DNA from: Ureibacillus massiliensis 4400831 = CIP 108448 = CCUG 49529
Lineage (GTDB): Bacteria > Bacillota > Bacilli > Bacillales_A > Planococcaceae
DNA length: 64,000 nucleotides
NCBI RefSeq assembly: GCF_000772965.1
Contig: NZ_JPVQ01000006.1
Location: 1-64,000, forward strand
Direction: 5' to 3'
Below, one piece after another: positions 58,149 through 64,000 of this stretch. Made by a program: the position numbers and the translations under genes. How positions within the stretch are numbered: position 1 is the stretch's first letter; every line of letters begins with the position of its first letter. A model generated the notes under the pieces. The model did no database searches. It worked only from the letters and a program-made list of their open reading frames with translations, and was not told where the DNA came from.

Positions 58149-58175
58149 GCTAGCACCTACTTTACTCAAAAAGAC

Positions 58176-58364
58176 TTAATTCCTATTTATTTCTGTTAGT
58201 AGGTTTATCGTAGCACGAACATTGACGAATTCCAATGAATTATATATTGAAATTTGCGATTCATACGAACTAACATAGTAAAAAATAAACGTAAGTACTA
58301 TAAACATGATCATCATACTTATAGGATATATGACTCCACGTTCATTCTTTAAGTATTTGAACAA
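58176..58364 (-). CDS. comGG: ComGG-like competence pseudopilin, short
   Basis: A 62-residue protein at the comGG position. It has a short basic leader, GVIYPISMMIMF and a hydrophobic helix, resembling the first half of ComGG (about 124 residues in B. subtilis). The frame stops at TAG and no continuation is visible before aroK. The TTG start overlaps comGF by 23 bases. It is either a shortened but active minor pseudopilin or decayed. Confidence 0.65.
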   Translation of the reverse strand: MFKYLKNERGVIYPISMMIMFIVLTFIFYYVSSYESQISIYNSLEFVNVRATINLLTEINRN

Positions 58365-58797
58365 AAAATGTTCTCTCCTTCACTTCACCATTTAAGAGTA
58401 TAACTGTTATTGATAATTCATTTTCTACTAATGTAAATTTCAAGTTTTTAATACCTATTAACATCGGTACATGTCCAGTATGATTTACTTGTTTTCTAAT
58501 TACATTATTAATAGGACTAATTTGAATCGTACTAGAAGAATCTTTATATTTAATGTTCAGTCTAGTTCCATTATTCTCGACAGTGAGATTCTCAACATTT
58601 GTTAAATATTTTTGAAAATCATTAACAAAAATTTCCCAAGGGATACTCTCATTTATCATAAAGGTCTGATTTTGTTTGTTCATCCATAAAAAAATAAGAA
58701 TGATGATTTGTGTTAATAAAATTAACACGACTATCTGGTACAATGCTTCAAGTAATGTATATCCTCCGCCTAAACAACGCTTTCTTGATTGATACAA
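58342..58797 (-). CDS. comGF: Competence minor pseudopilin ComGF
   Basis: A 151-residue membrane-anchored pseudopilin: N-terminal GGGYTLLEALYQI followed by a hydrophobic helix, and the conserved VIRKQVNHTGHVPML segment that matches B. subtilis ComGF. It starts at TTG inside comGE. Part of the DNA-uptake pilus. Confidence 0.88.
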   Translation of the reverse strand: MYQSRKRCLGGGYTLLEALYQIVVLILLTQIIILIFLWMNKQNQTFMINESIPWEIFVNDFQKYLTNVENLTVENNGTRLNIKYKDSSSTIQISPINNVIRKQVNHTGHVPMLIGIKNLKFTLVENELSITVILLNGEVKERTFFVQILKE

Positions 58798-59081
58798 GCC
58801 TTTTCTTCCTCATGATAAAATTCGTATTTCACACATAGTGTATGCCCATCATAATCCCATTGATAAATGATATCCTCTATTAAACTAGAGCCTGAAGTAC
58901 TCCCCTCAAAAAGAATAATTTTTGCAGCATTATAAGCAACTTCTGCAGCATGTAATTGAACTTTTGCCTTCTCCAATGATTTGTTCATTTTATAGCTAAA
59001 GGGAATAATCGTTCCCGCTAAGGTAAAAATAATTAGGACTGTTAATAACGTTTCAGCAAATGAAATTCCTTTTTCATTCAA
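58770..59081 (-). CDS. comGE: Competence pseudopilin ComGE
   Basis: A 103-residue protein with a prepilin-like start, KGISFAETLLTVLIIF, including the glutamate at the fifth mature position, and one hydrophobic helix. The rest is variable. Position between comGD and comGF (overlapping both) supports the call. Confidence 0.8.
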   Translation of the reverse strand: MNEKGISFAETLLTVLIIFTLAGTIIPFSYKMNKSLEKAKVQLHAAEVAYNAAKIILFEGSTSGSSLIEDIIYQWDYDGHTLCVKYEFYHEEEKACINQESVV

Positions 59082-59526
59082 CGATTTTCAACCTACCCTT
59101 TTCAATATTTACAATTAATTGCCGATAGCCATCATATGTAAAGAAAACAATACTCCCAAATTCGACAATGTCACCGTTCATATTAAATCGAATCCTTTTT
59201 AAATTACTATTTGTATTAAGCTTAATATTTGAAGGAAACTGTTTTTCAAGTAATGGATTGTTATATTCATTTTGAACATATCCTTTGTAAGTCCCATTAT
59301 CTAAAAATACGATGGTTGTATATACTTCCTTTTCCATCGCAAATGTTTGCATTCTTTGAATATCCAAAGTAACTTGTTGAATAAATTGATCTACGACACT
59401 TTTTTCTGAAAGCTTAAAGGTAACATGACTAACGATAGAGCCTATGAGTACAACGATGGACAATACAAGTAAAACTTCAATTAGAGTAAAGCCCTTTTCT
59501 TTATATTTCGATTTTATCATCATCAA
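59074..59526 (-). CDS. comGD: Competence pseudopilin ComGD
   Basis: A 150-residue pseudopilin with the cleavage motif KGFTLIEVLLVLSIVV and a C-terminal beta region (RIRFNMNGDIVEFGSIVF) as in the GspH/ComGD family. It overlaps comGE by eight bases. No close ribosome-binding site; coupling with comGC (28 bases upstream) is likely. Confidence 0.88.
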   Translation of the reverse strand: MMMIKSKYKEKGFTLIEVLLVLSIVVLIGSIVSHVTFKLSEKSVVDQFIQQVTLDIQRMQTFAMEKEVYTTIVFLDNGTYKGYVQNEYNNPLLEKQFPSNIKLNTNSNLKRIRFNMNGDIVEFGSIVFFTYDGYRQLIVNIEKGRLKIVE

Positions 59527-59554
59527 ATTTCATCTGCCCTCGCTACCCAATAAC

Positions 59555-59881
59555 CTATTCGTCATTATTATCCCTAGACGAAATTGCCGTTACTTGTCCA
59601 TTATGATCAATCTTTACTTGATCACCATTTGGACAGCTTGTCTCCGATTCTTTTAAGTACCCTTCAGCAACTAATTCTTCAACAGATGGGTATTTATTAA
59701 AATCGATTTTATAAGCTTCAACCTGTCCTTGAACCATAGTTACAAAGGCATCACAGCCCTTTTCATCAATTGTTGCAAAATGCTTTGTTACATTCGGAAT
59801 CGTTATAATGATTAGAACGGATATTATTAAAAGTACAATTAGCATCTCAATTAATGTAAAACCACTTTCATTATTTTTCAT
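59555..59881 (-). CDS. comGC: Major competence pseudopilin ComGC
   Basis: Main subunit of the transformation pilus, 108 residues. It has the prepilin peptidase site ESGFTLIEMLIVLLIISVL and two cysteines (DEKGCDAF and TSCPNGD), placed as the pair that forms the ComGC disulfide. AGGAG lies before the ATG. Confidence 0.95.
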   Translation of the reverse strand: MKNNESGFTLIEMLIVLLIISVLIIITIPNVTKHFATIDEKGCDAFVTMVQGQVEAYKIDFNKYPSVEELVAEGYLKESETSCPNGDQVKIDHNGQVTAISSRDNNDE

Positions 59882-59895
59882 AAGTTCACTCCTTA

Positions 59896-60960
59896 TTAAA
59901 TCACTTCAATAATGTTATACATTGGCAGTAATATACTTAAATAGGCTGCAATGATTGACAACGCAATTAGGACAAAGAAGAATGGCTGTACAAGAGATAA
60001 ACTTATCTTTATAATCGAATGCATTTTCTCATTTAACAAATCACTATAAATCATTAGTTCTCTACCTAAATAACCACTTTTTTCACCATGTTTTATAAAC
60101 TCATCACATTTTGAAAAGAACAAATCTGAAGATTGGACCACTTGTGAAAGTGAATCACCGTATAACACTCCATGTTTTACTTTCAGTGCAACCTCTTTCA
60201 GATACCGATTTAGGTCCTGTTGATGGAGTATTTCTAATGCCTGCTGTAATGACAATCCACCAGCTACTAAACTGCCGACCATTCTGGAAAAATTCATCGT
60301 CATGTGTAGTTTAAAGAAATAACTTACGATGGGTAGCCTTAACAACATTTCAATTTGCCTTTTAATTGGACTATTTTTTAAATAAAGAAAAAAGCATATA
60401 CAAACTATAGTTATTAATAGAGTAAAAGTAAGAAGGACATCCGGAAAATAAAGAAATACCTTCGTCATTGCTAAGCTTGATAGCCCATTTTGAGCCCTTG
60501 ATTCAATAATTTGTTCAATGTTAGGAAGAAAAAAAGTTCGAAAGGCAACAAAAATTGAAATTAAAAATAATAATAAAATTACAGGATACAGAAGTAACTT
60601 ACCTAGCTTCTTTTTTGTTTTTTCATTAAACTCCATTTCTTTAGAAATAGCCTTTAATGTTTCAACTAATGTGCCATTCTCTTCTGCAATCTTGATCGAA
60701 ATTAAGTAGTGTCTTGGAATCGATAAAATGTCAAATAGTTCAATAATATTTCCACCATTCCGTAAATGCTCTTCAATTTTCATTTGCCAGCTTTCAATAT
60801 TTTTAACGTGATAAGGAAGTAGCATAATGATTGAATCAGCTAGTGTATACCCTTCATCTAACAAAGTGCTCATTCGTTCTAATAAAGATGGAATATTTTC
60901 CACACTTTCATTTCTTTTTGCTATAATTCGATTTTTGAGATTAAATACTTGAGTGAACAT
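59896..60960 (-). CDS. comGB: Competence pilus membrane protein ComGB
   Basis: GspF-type inner-membrane platform protein, 354 residues, with three hydrophobic segments (about 117-140, 165-190 and 325-350) and two homologous cytoplasmic domains (MSTLLDEGYTLADSI and VGSLVAGGLSLQQALEIL). ATG 60960 fits the GAGGTG better than the ATG nine bases upstream. It overlaps comGA. Confidence 0.93.
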   Translation of the reverse strand: MFTQVFNLKNRIIAKRNESVENIPSLLERMSTLLDEGYTLADSIIMLLPYHVKNIESWQMKIEEHLRNGGNIIELFDILSIPRHYLISIKIAEENGTLVETLKAISKEMEFNEKTKKKLGKLLLYPVILLLFLISIFVAFRTFFLPNIEQIIESRAQNGLSSLAMTKVFLYFPDVLLTFTLLITIVCICFFLYLKNSPIKRQIEMLLRLPIVSYFFKLHMTMNFSRMVGSLVAGGLSLQQALEILHQQDLNRYLKEVALKVKHGVLYGDSLSQVVQSSDLFFSKCDEFIKHGEKSGYLGRELMIYSDLLNEKMHSIIKISLSLVQPFFFVLIALSIIAAYLSILLPMYNIIEVI

Positions 60961-61954
60961 GTTGTCCATTCACCTCAATTGAATTCCTTTGATAGATTAA
61001 TGTTTCTTGTTCTGGAAGACAGTATTCTTCCCCTCGCATTGTTGCAGTGATTGCTTCGTACAAATGAATATCGCTCAATATTTCAAATAACGCTTTTCTC
61101 TCATCATGATGTCCGATTTGAATAAGACATTGTGCCACTATTCCGATTAAGGATTGTCTAAGCTCCTCTATTGTTATGCCTAAATCCATTAACCGATAAA
61201 TGCAATTTACTGTATCCTTTGCATGTATGGTGGATAACACAAGATGTCCACTTAATGCGGCTTCAATCGCAATGTTTGCTGTCTCTTGGTCTCTAATTTC
61301 ACCAATCATAATAACGTCCGGCGAATGTCTTAAAATCGCCTTTAAACCTGCCGCATACGTAACACCGGCTCTTTCATTTACTTGAATTTGCAGTAAATTT
61401 TCCTGGCTACTCTCAACAGGATCTTCTAATGAAATAACATGACGTGCTAAAGTATCACTGCAGTAATTGATTAAAGAGTACATAGATGTTGTTTTTCCTG
61501 ATCCAGTTGCCCCGCAAAATAATAGGAGGCCTTGCCTATTTGAAACGAGATTTAATAATTTTTCAGTTGAGTTTTGATAAAAACAAAGTGAGGAAATTGG
61601 ATGTGTTGCATTTTGTAGTAACACACGGATTACGAGGCTTTCTTTTTGAAAAACAGAAGGTAATGTAGAAACTCTAAAGGAATATAGTTGATTTTGAACT
61701 TCCTTTTGAAAGGAACCACTTTGAGGTTTTCTTTTTTCACTTATATCAAGGGATGATTTGAATTTAAAGTAGGATATCATCCGGTTCCCATGTTCAAAGG
61801 GTAAATTTCCGGCATGAAACAATTTACCATATTTCCGAAAGTGAATATTAAAATGATTACTTGTTGGAACTAAATGTATGTCAGAAGCACCAAAGGTTAT
61901 GGCCTTCATCAAAAGCTGCCCACACTTATTTTCTACGACTGATTCGACGTTCAA
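60941..61954 (-). CDS. comGA: Competence pilus ATPase ComGA
   Basis: Hexameric secretion ATPase driving pilus assembly. The 337 residues show ASDIHLVP, Walker A LLFCGATGSGKTTSMYSL, the Asp box VISLEDPVE and Walker B DVIMIGEIRDQETANIAIEAALSGHLVLSTIHAKD. TTG 61954 is preceded by GAGGTGGG. It leads the comGA-GG operon. ComK-box-like sites lie about 75-155 bases upstream. Confidence 0.95.
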   Translation of the reverse strand: MNVESVVENKCGQLLMKAITFGASDIHLVPTSNHFNIHFRKYGKLFHAGNLPFEHGNRMISYFKFKSSLDISEKRKPQSGSFQKEVQNQLYSFRVSTLPSVFQKESLVIRVLLQNATHPISSLCFYQNSTEKLLNLVSNRQGLLLFCGATGSGKTTSMYSLINYCSDTLARHVISLEDPVESSQENLLQIQVNERAGVTYAAGLKAILRHSPDVIMIGEIRDQETANIAIEAALSGHLVLSTIHAKDTVNCIYRLMDLGITIEELRQSLIGIVAQCLIQIGHHDERKALFEILSDIHLYEAITATMRGEEYCLPEQETLIYQRNSIEVNGQHVHSSI

Positions 61955-62029
61955 TATTCCCACCTCTTCAATGTAGTTTCGTGACCGCAAGTGATTTTGA
62001 GTTTAGTATAATTTGTAAAATAATTCTTG

Positions 62030-62109
62030 AAAACCCTTTTTCTCAACATTTTTATTTGAGCTATGATTACCTGTTGAAAATTAAATTTTGAACATTAAAA
62101 TAATGAGTT
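62030..62109 (-). promoter_or_regulatory. ComK-box-like AT motifs upstream of comGA
   Basis: An exact AAAA-N5-TTTT occurs at 62077-62089. Imperfect copies are at 62030-62042 and 62097-62109. A TATACT -10 with a poor -35 lies nearer the gene (minus strand, near 62008), the usual form of a ComK-activated promoter. AT-rich sequence makes chance matches possible. Confidence 0.4.
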
Positions 62110-62234
62110 TTTGTATTGATTAAGCATATAAATTCTTAATAATTAAAAAATATTCTCAAGTACTCTATCATTTCACAAACAGAAAAGTTAAAATAAATGG
62201 AAAGATGCCTTCCTGTTTGAAAGAGGTGATTATT

Positions 62235-62936
62235 ATGAAAAATCATATGAAAGTTTTAAATACTTTAGCGGATGAAACTCGTTTTCAAATTTATGACTTT
62301 ATACTAAAGCATAAAAAATCATATACTGTGCAAGATATTGCAGACCAATTTAGCATACATCCCAATGTGGCGCGATTACATCTTACAAAATTATGTGAGA
62401 TTGGCATAGTTCAGTATCAGTTTGAGAAGTCAGGAAAAGGTGGACGACCAGGACGAGTATATAAAGCGTCTGAAGAAGGAATTGTGCTAAGCTTTCCAAA
62501 ACGAGATGATAATCGTATATTAAAATGGGCATTAAAATCTTTTCAGCTTATGGGGCAAGAAGCCGTTGAAATTATAAAAACTGTAAGCTATGAAGATGGT
62601 TTCAATGAAATGACAAATGCACTAAATAAAGAGGCTTCGATGAAACATAGCATCGAATTTGATGACAAGTTACAACTGCTAACAAAATCAGTGTCATTAA
62701 TTGGTTACATACCATCTGTTATCCAAACAAGTGATGGAAAAAAACTTATGTTTACCATTTATAATTGTCCATTTAAAGAAAATCTATCTGAAAACGAAAA
62801 TTTAATTTGCACAATTCACGAATCCTTTATTAAAGGTCAGGTGGACGCACTTTTTGAACAGCACGAATTAATACAAATTGACAGTATGATCAATAATTGT
62901 GACAATTGTATGTATCAAATAAATTTAAAAGATTAG
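62235..62936 (+). CDS. ArsR/SufR-like transcription regulator with a cysteine cluster
   Basis: A 233-residue protein: winged helix-turn-helix (7-80, TVQDIADQFSIHPNVARLHLTKL then GKGGRPGRVYKAS) and a C-terminal sensor domain with C178, C192, C222 and C225. The layout is that of COG2345 regulators such as SufR, which bind Fe-S clusters through C-terminal cysteines. ATG 62235 is six bases from GAGGTG. It is divergent from comG. Targets are unknown; whether it senses Fe-S, redox or another ligand cannot be told. Confidence 0.8.
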   Translation: MKNHMKVLNTLADETRFQIYDFILKHKKSYTVQDIADQFSIHPNVARLHLTKLCEIGIVQYQFEKSGKGGRPGRVYKASEEGIVLSFPKRDDNRILKWALKSFQLMGQEAVEIIKTVSYEDGFNEMTNALNKEASMKHSIEFDDKLQLLTKSVSLIGYIPSVIQTSDGKKLMFTIYNCPFKENLSENENLICTIHESFIKGQVDALFEQHELIQIDSMINNCDNCMYQINLKD

Positions 62937-63065
62937 GTATACTATTAATAATTTCCACTTGATTGTCACAAACTATTGAAAGTATCAGTTTACATTATTG
63001 TTCCAAATCATTTATAATAAACCTTGAGATAATTGTGTCGCATGGCAAAAGGAGGGGAATTCTTC

Positions 63066-63308
63066 ATGAGTAACATGTATAAAGTTATGGCTTTCTTTAC
63101 AGGGATTTTTGCCACTTTCTTCTATCTCGGTGGTATGAACGAGGTTTCGCTATTATTCTTAGGTAATACTGGATTATTCTTATTATTAGGCTTCTTAAAC
63201 CTTTCTGAAAGAATGTACATGTACATCTTCGGCGCGTATTTAACAGTCTTCTTTGCTGGATTTACGTATTATACTACTTTCATCCACATACCTGGAGGCC
63301 ATCACTAA
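63066..63308 (+). CDS. yqgY: DUF2626 membrane protein YqgY
   Basis: An 80-residue protein of three hydrophobic segments with a short polar C terminus HIPGGHH. Sequence and place beside yqgX match the DUF2626/YqgY family. The frame is open 11 codons upstream, but GGAGGG fits ATG 63066. Function unknown. Confidence 0.85.
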   Translation: MSNMYKVMAFFTGIFATFFYLGGMNEVSLLFLGNTGLFLLLGFLNLSERMYMYIFGAYLTVFFAGFTYYTTFIHIPGGHH

Positions 63309-63316
63309 TATGAATG

Positions 63317-63357
63317 AACACCGATTGCACTTTGCAATCGGTGTTTTGTTTTTTTAA
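63317..63357. terminator. Terminator between yqgY and yqgX
   Basis: Perfect 13-bp stem AACACCGATTGCA / TGCAATCGGTGTT with a three-base loop and a T-rich tail on the plus strand; it touches the yqgX stop. Confidence 0.9.
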
Positions 63358-63998
63358 AACCCATTTAAAAATGGATTCATCTCCATTTCTTCACCTGGTG
63401 TTGTGTATGAACCATGTCCCGGATAAATAATGGTATCCTCATCTAAAGTAAGTAATTTATCGTGAATTGACTTTAATAATATTTCTAGTGAACCCTGAAG
63501 CAAATCTGTTCTTCCGATACTTCGTTCGAATAACGTATCTCCTACTATGGCAAAACCATCTTCATCAAAAATATACGAAATACTACCTGGTGAATGTCCA
63601 GGTGTAAAAACAGCTTTAAATGTAAAACTGCCAATTTCAAACCTTTGCTCCTTACGTATAATATGAGCAGGATCGGGTAATTTAACTATATAATTTGGCA
63701 ATTCTGCATAGCGACCAGATCCATTTTTCGCTGGATCAGAAAGCCAACTCACTTCTTTTTCATGAATGTAAACTGGGATATTGAATTCTTCTCTTACAGC
63801 ATCAACTGCACCAATGTGATCAAAATGGGCATGAGTTAAAAAAATTGCTAAAGGCTTATATTGATTCACGCGAATTTCTTTTATTATTTTTGAAGACTCC
63901 TCCCCAGGGTCGAAAATAATACATTCTTTATTTTTATTACTTACGATATAACAATTCGTTTGAATTGGCCCTAATGATAATGCTTTTACATTTAACAA
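63354..63998 (-). CDS. yqgX: YqgX-type metallo-beta-lactamase-fold hydrolase
   Basis: Glyoxalase-II-like hydrolase of 214 residues with metal motif THAHFDHIGA, a later FTPGHSPGS histidine, the bridging aspartate in IVGDTLFE and a final PGHG histidine. The closest family is YqgX. TTG 63998 is the likely start since the product then begins two residues from the family N terminus (LGPIQTNCYIV); its ribosome-binding site lies beyond the window edge, so a slightly longer form is possible. Confidence 0.88.
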   Translation of the reverse strand: MLNVKALSLGPIQTNCYIVSNKNKECIIFDPGEESSKIIKEIRVNQYKPLAIFLTHAHFDHIGAVDAVREEFNIPVYIHEKEVSWLSDPAKNGSGRYAELPNYIVKLPDPAHIIRKEQRFEIGSFTFKAVFTPGHSPGSISYIFDEDGFAIVGDTLFERSIGRTDLLQGSLEILLKSIHDKLLTLDEDTIIYPGHGSYTTPGEEMEMNPFLNGF

Positions 63999-64000
63999 AA

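Overview
The window is a low-GC chromosomal segment from an endospore-forming, naturally competent-type member of the Bacillales. Gene content and order match the B. subtilis yqgX–comG–gcv–yqh–spoIIIA–acc–folD–dxs–recN–spoIVB–spo0A–bkd–yqj block. The AT-rich bases, frequent TTG/GTG starts, presence of B12-dependent enzymes and reduced sporulation proteins make me favour a Planococcaceae/Caryophanaceae-type organism (Lysinibacillus, Solibacillus, Ureibacillus, Rummeliibacillus and relatives), but that is inference. No rRNA, tRNA or CRISPR array was seen.

Layout. (1) 0–4.5 kb: tatC and two tatA genes face a two-gene Tat cargo operon (gluconate-2-dehydrogenase subunit-3-like protein plus GMC flavoprotein). 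(2) 4.8–19.7 kb: a branched-chain and odd-chain acyl-CoA island: acyl-CoA carboxyltransferase, methylmalonyl-CoA epimerase, B12-dependent mutase MutAB with chaperone MeaB, the complete branched-chain 2-oxoacid dehydrogenase complex and leucine dehydrogenase. It also holds a bacilliredoxin, a YqjA-type exporter read from an ATT codon, and a 31-codon gene resembling Prli42. (3) 19.9–34.7 kb: YqzF, GlpQ, a FapA/DUF342 protein, an orphan phage-type holin, spo0A, spoIVB, recN, argR, tlyA, dxs, ispA, xseB, xseA, folD and nusB, interrupted by a GC-rich interspersed repeat before folD. (4) 34.9–39.6 kb: glpK and a cold-shock gene lie between nusB and asp23-accC-accB. (5) 39.7–42.4 kb: a contracted spoIIIA operon (AC to AH; no AA or AB, very short AF). 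(6) 42.6–51.4 kb: efp, pepQ, aroQ, yqhR, yqhQ, a TSUP permease, NrdJ, lipM and yqhL. (7) 51.5–53 kb: an IS4-family insertion. (8) 53.2–62 kb: riboswitch-controlled gcvT-gcvPA-gcvPB, aroK and the comG competence-pilus operon. (9) 62.2–64 kb: a cysteine-bearing ArsR/SufR-like regulator, a DUF2626 membrane protein and a YqgX-type metallo-hydrolase.

How it works together. Leucine dehydrogenase and the BKD complex turn valine, isoleucine and leucine into branched acyl-CoAs. Propionyl-CoA from isoleucine, valine or odd chains can then enter carboxylase, epimerase and mutase to become succinyl-CoA. The ptb, buk and bkdR genes of the B. subtilis bkd operon are absent, and a cre-like CcpA site lies just before bcd. 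MutAB and NrdJ both need adenosylcobalamin, so B12 supply links carbon catabolism and DNA precursor synthesis; nrdJ carries two NrdR-box-like sites.

The most unusual features are the contracted spoIIIA operon with a sigma-E-like promoter directly before spoIIIAC, a promoter plus strong intrinsic terminator inside the cold-shock gene leader, a 59-bp sequence shared upstream of the tat genes and of the Tat cargo operon, the ATT-started exporter, and a cysteine cluster in the GMC flavoprotein. All calls come from reading the sequence and recalled family knowledge; no database search was run.
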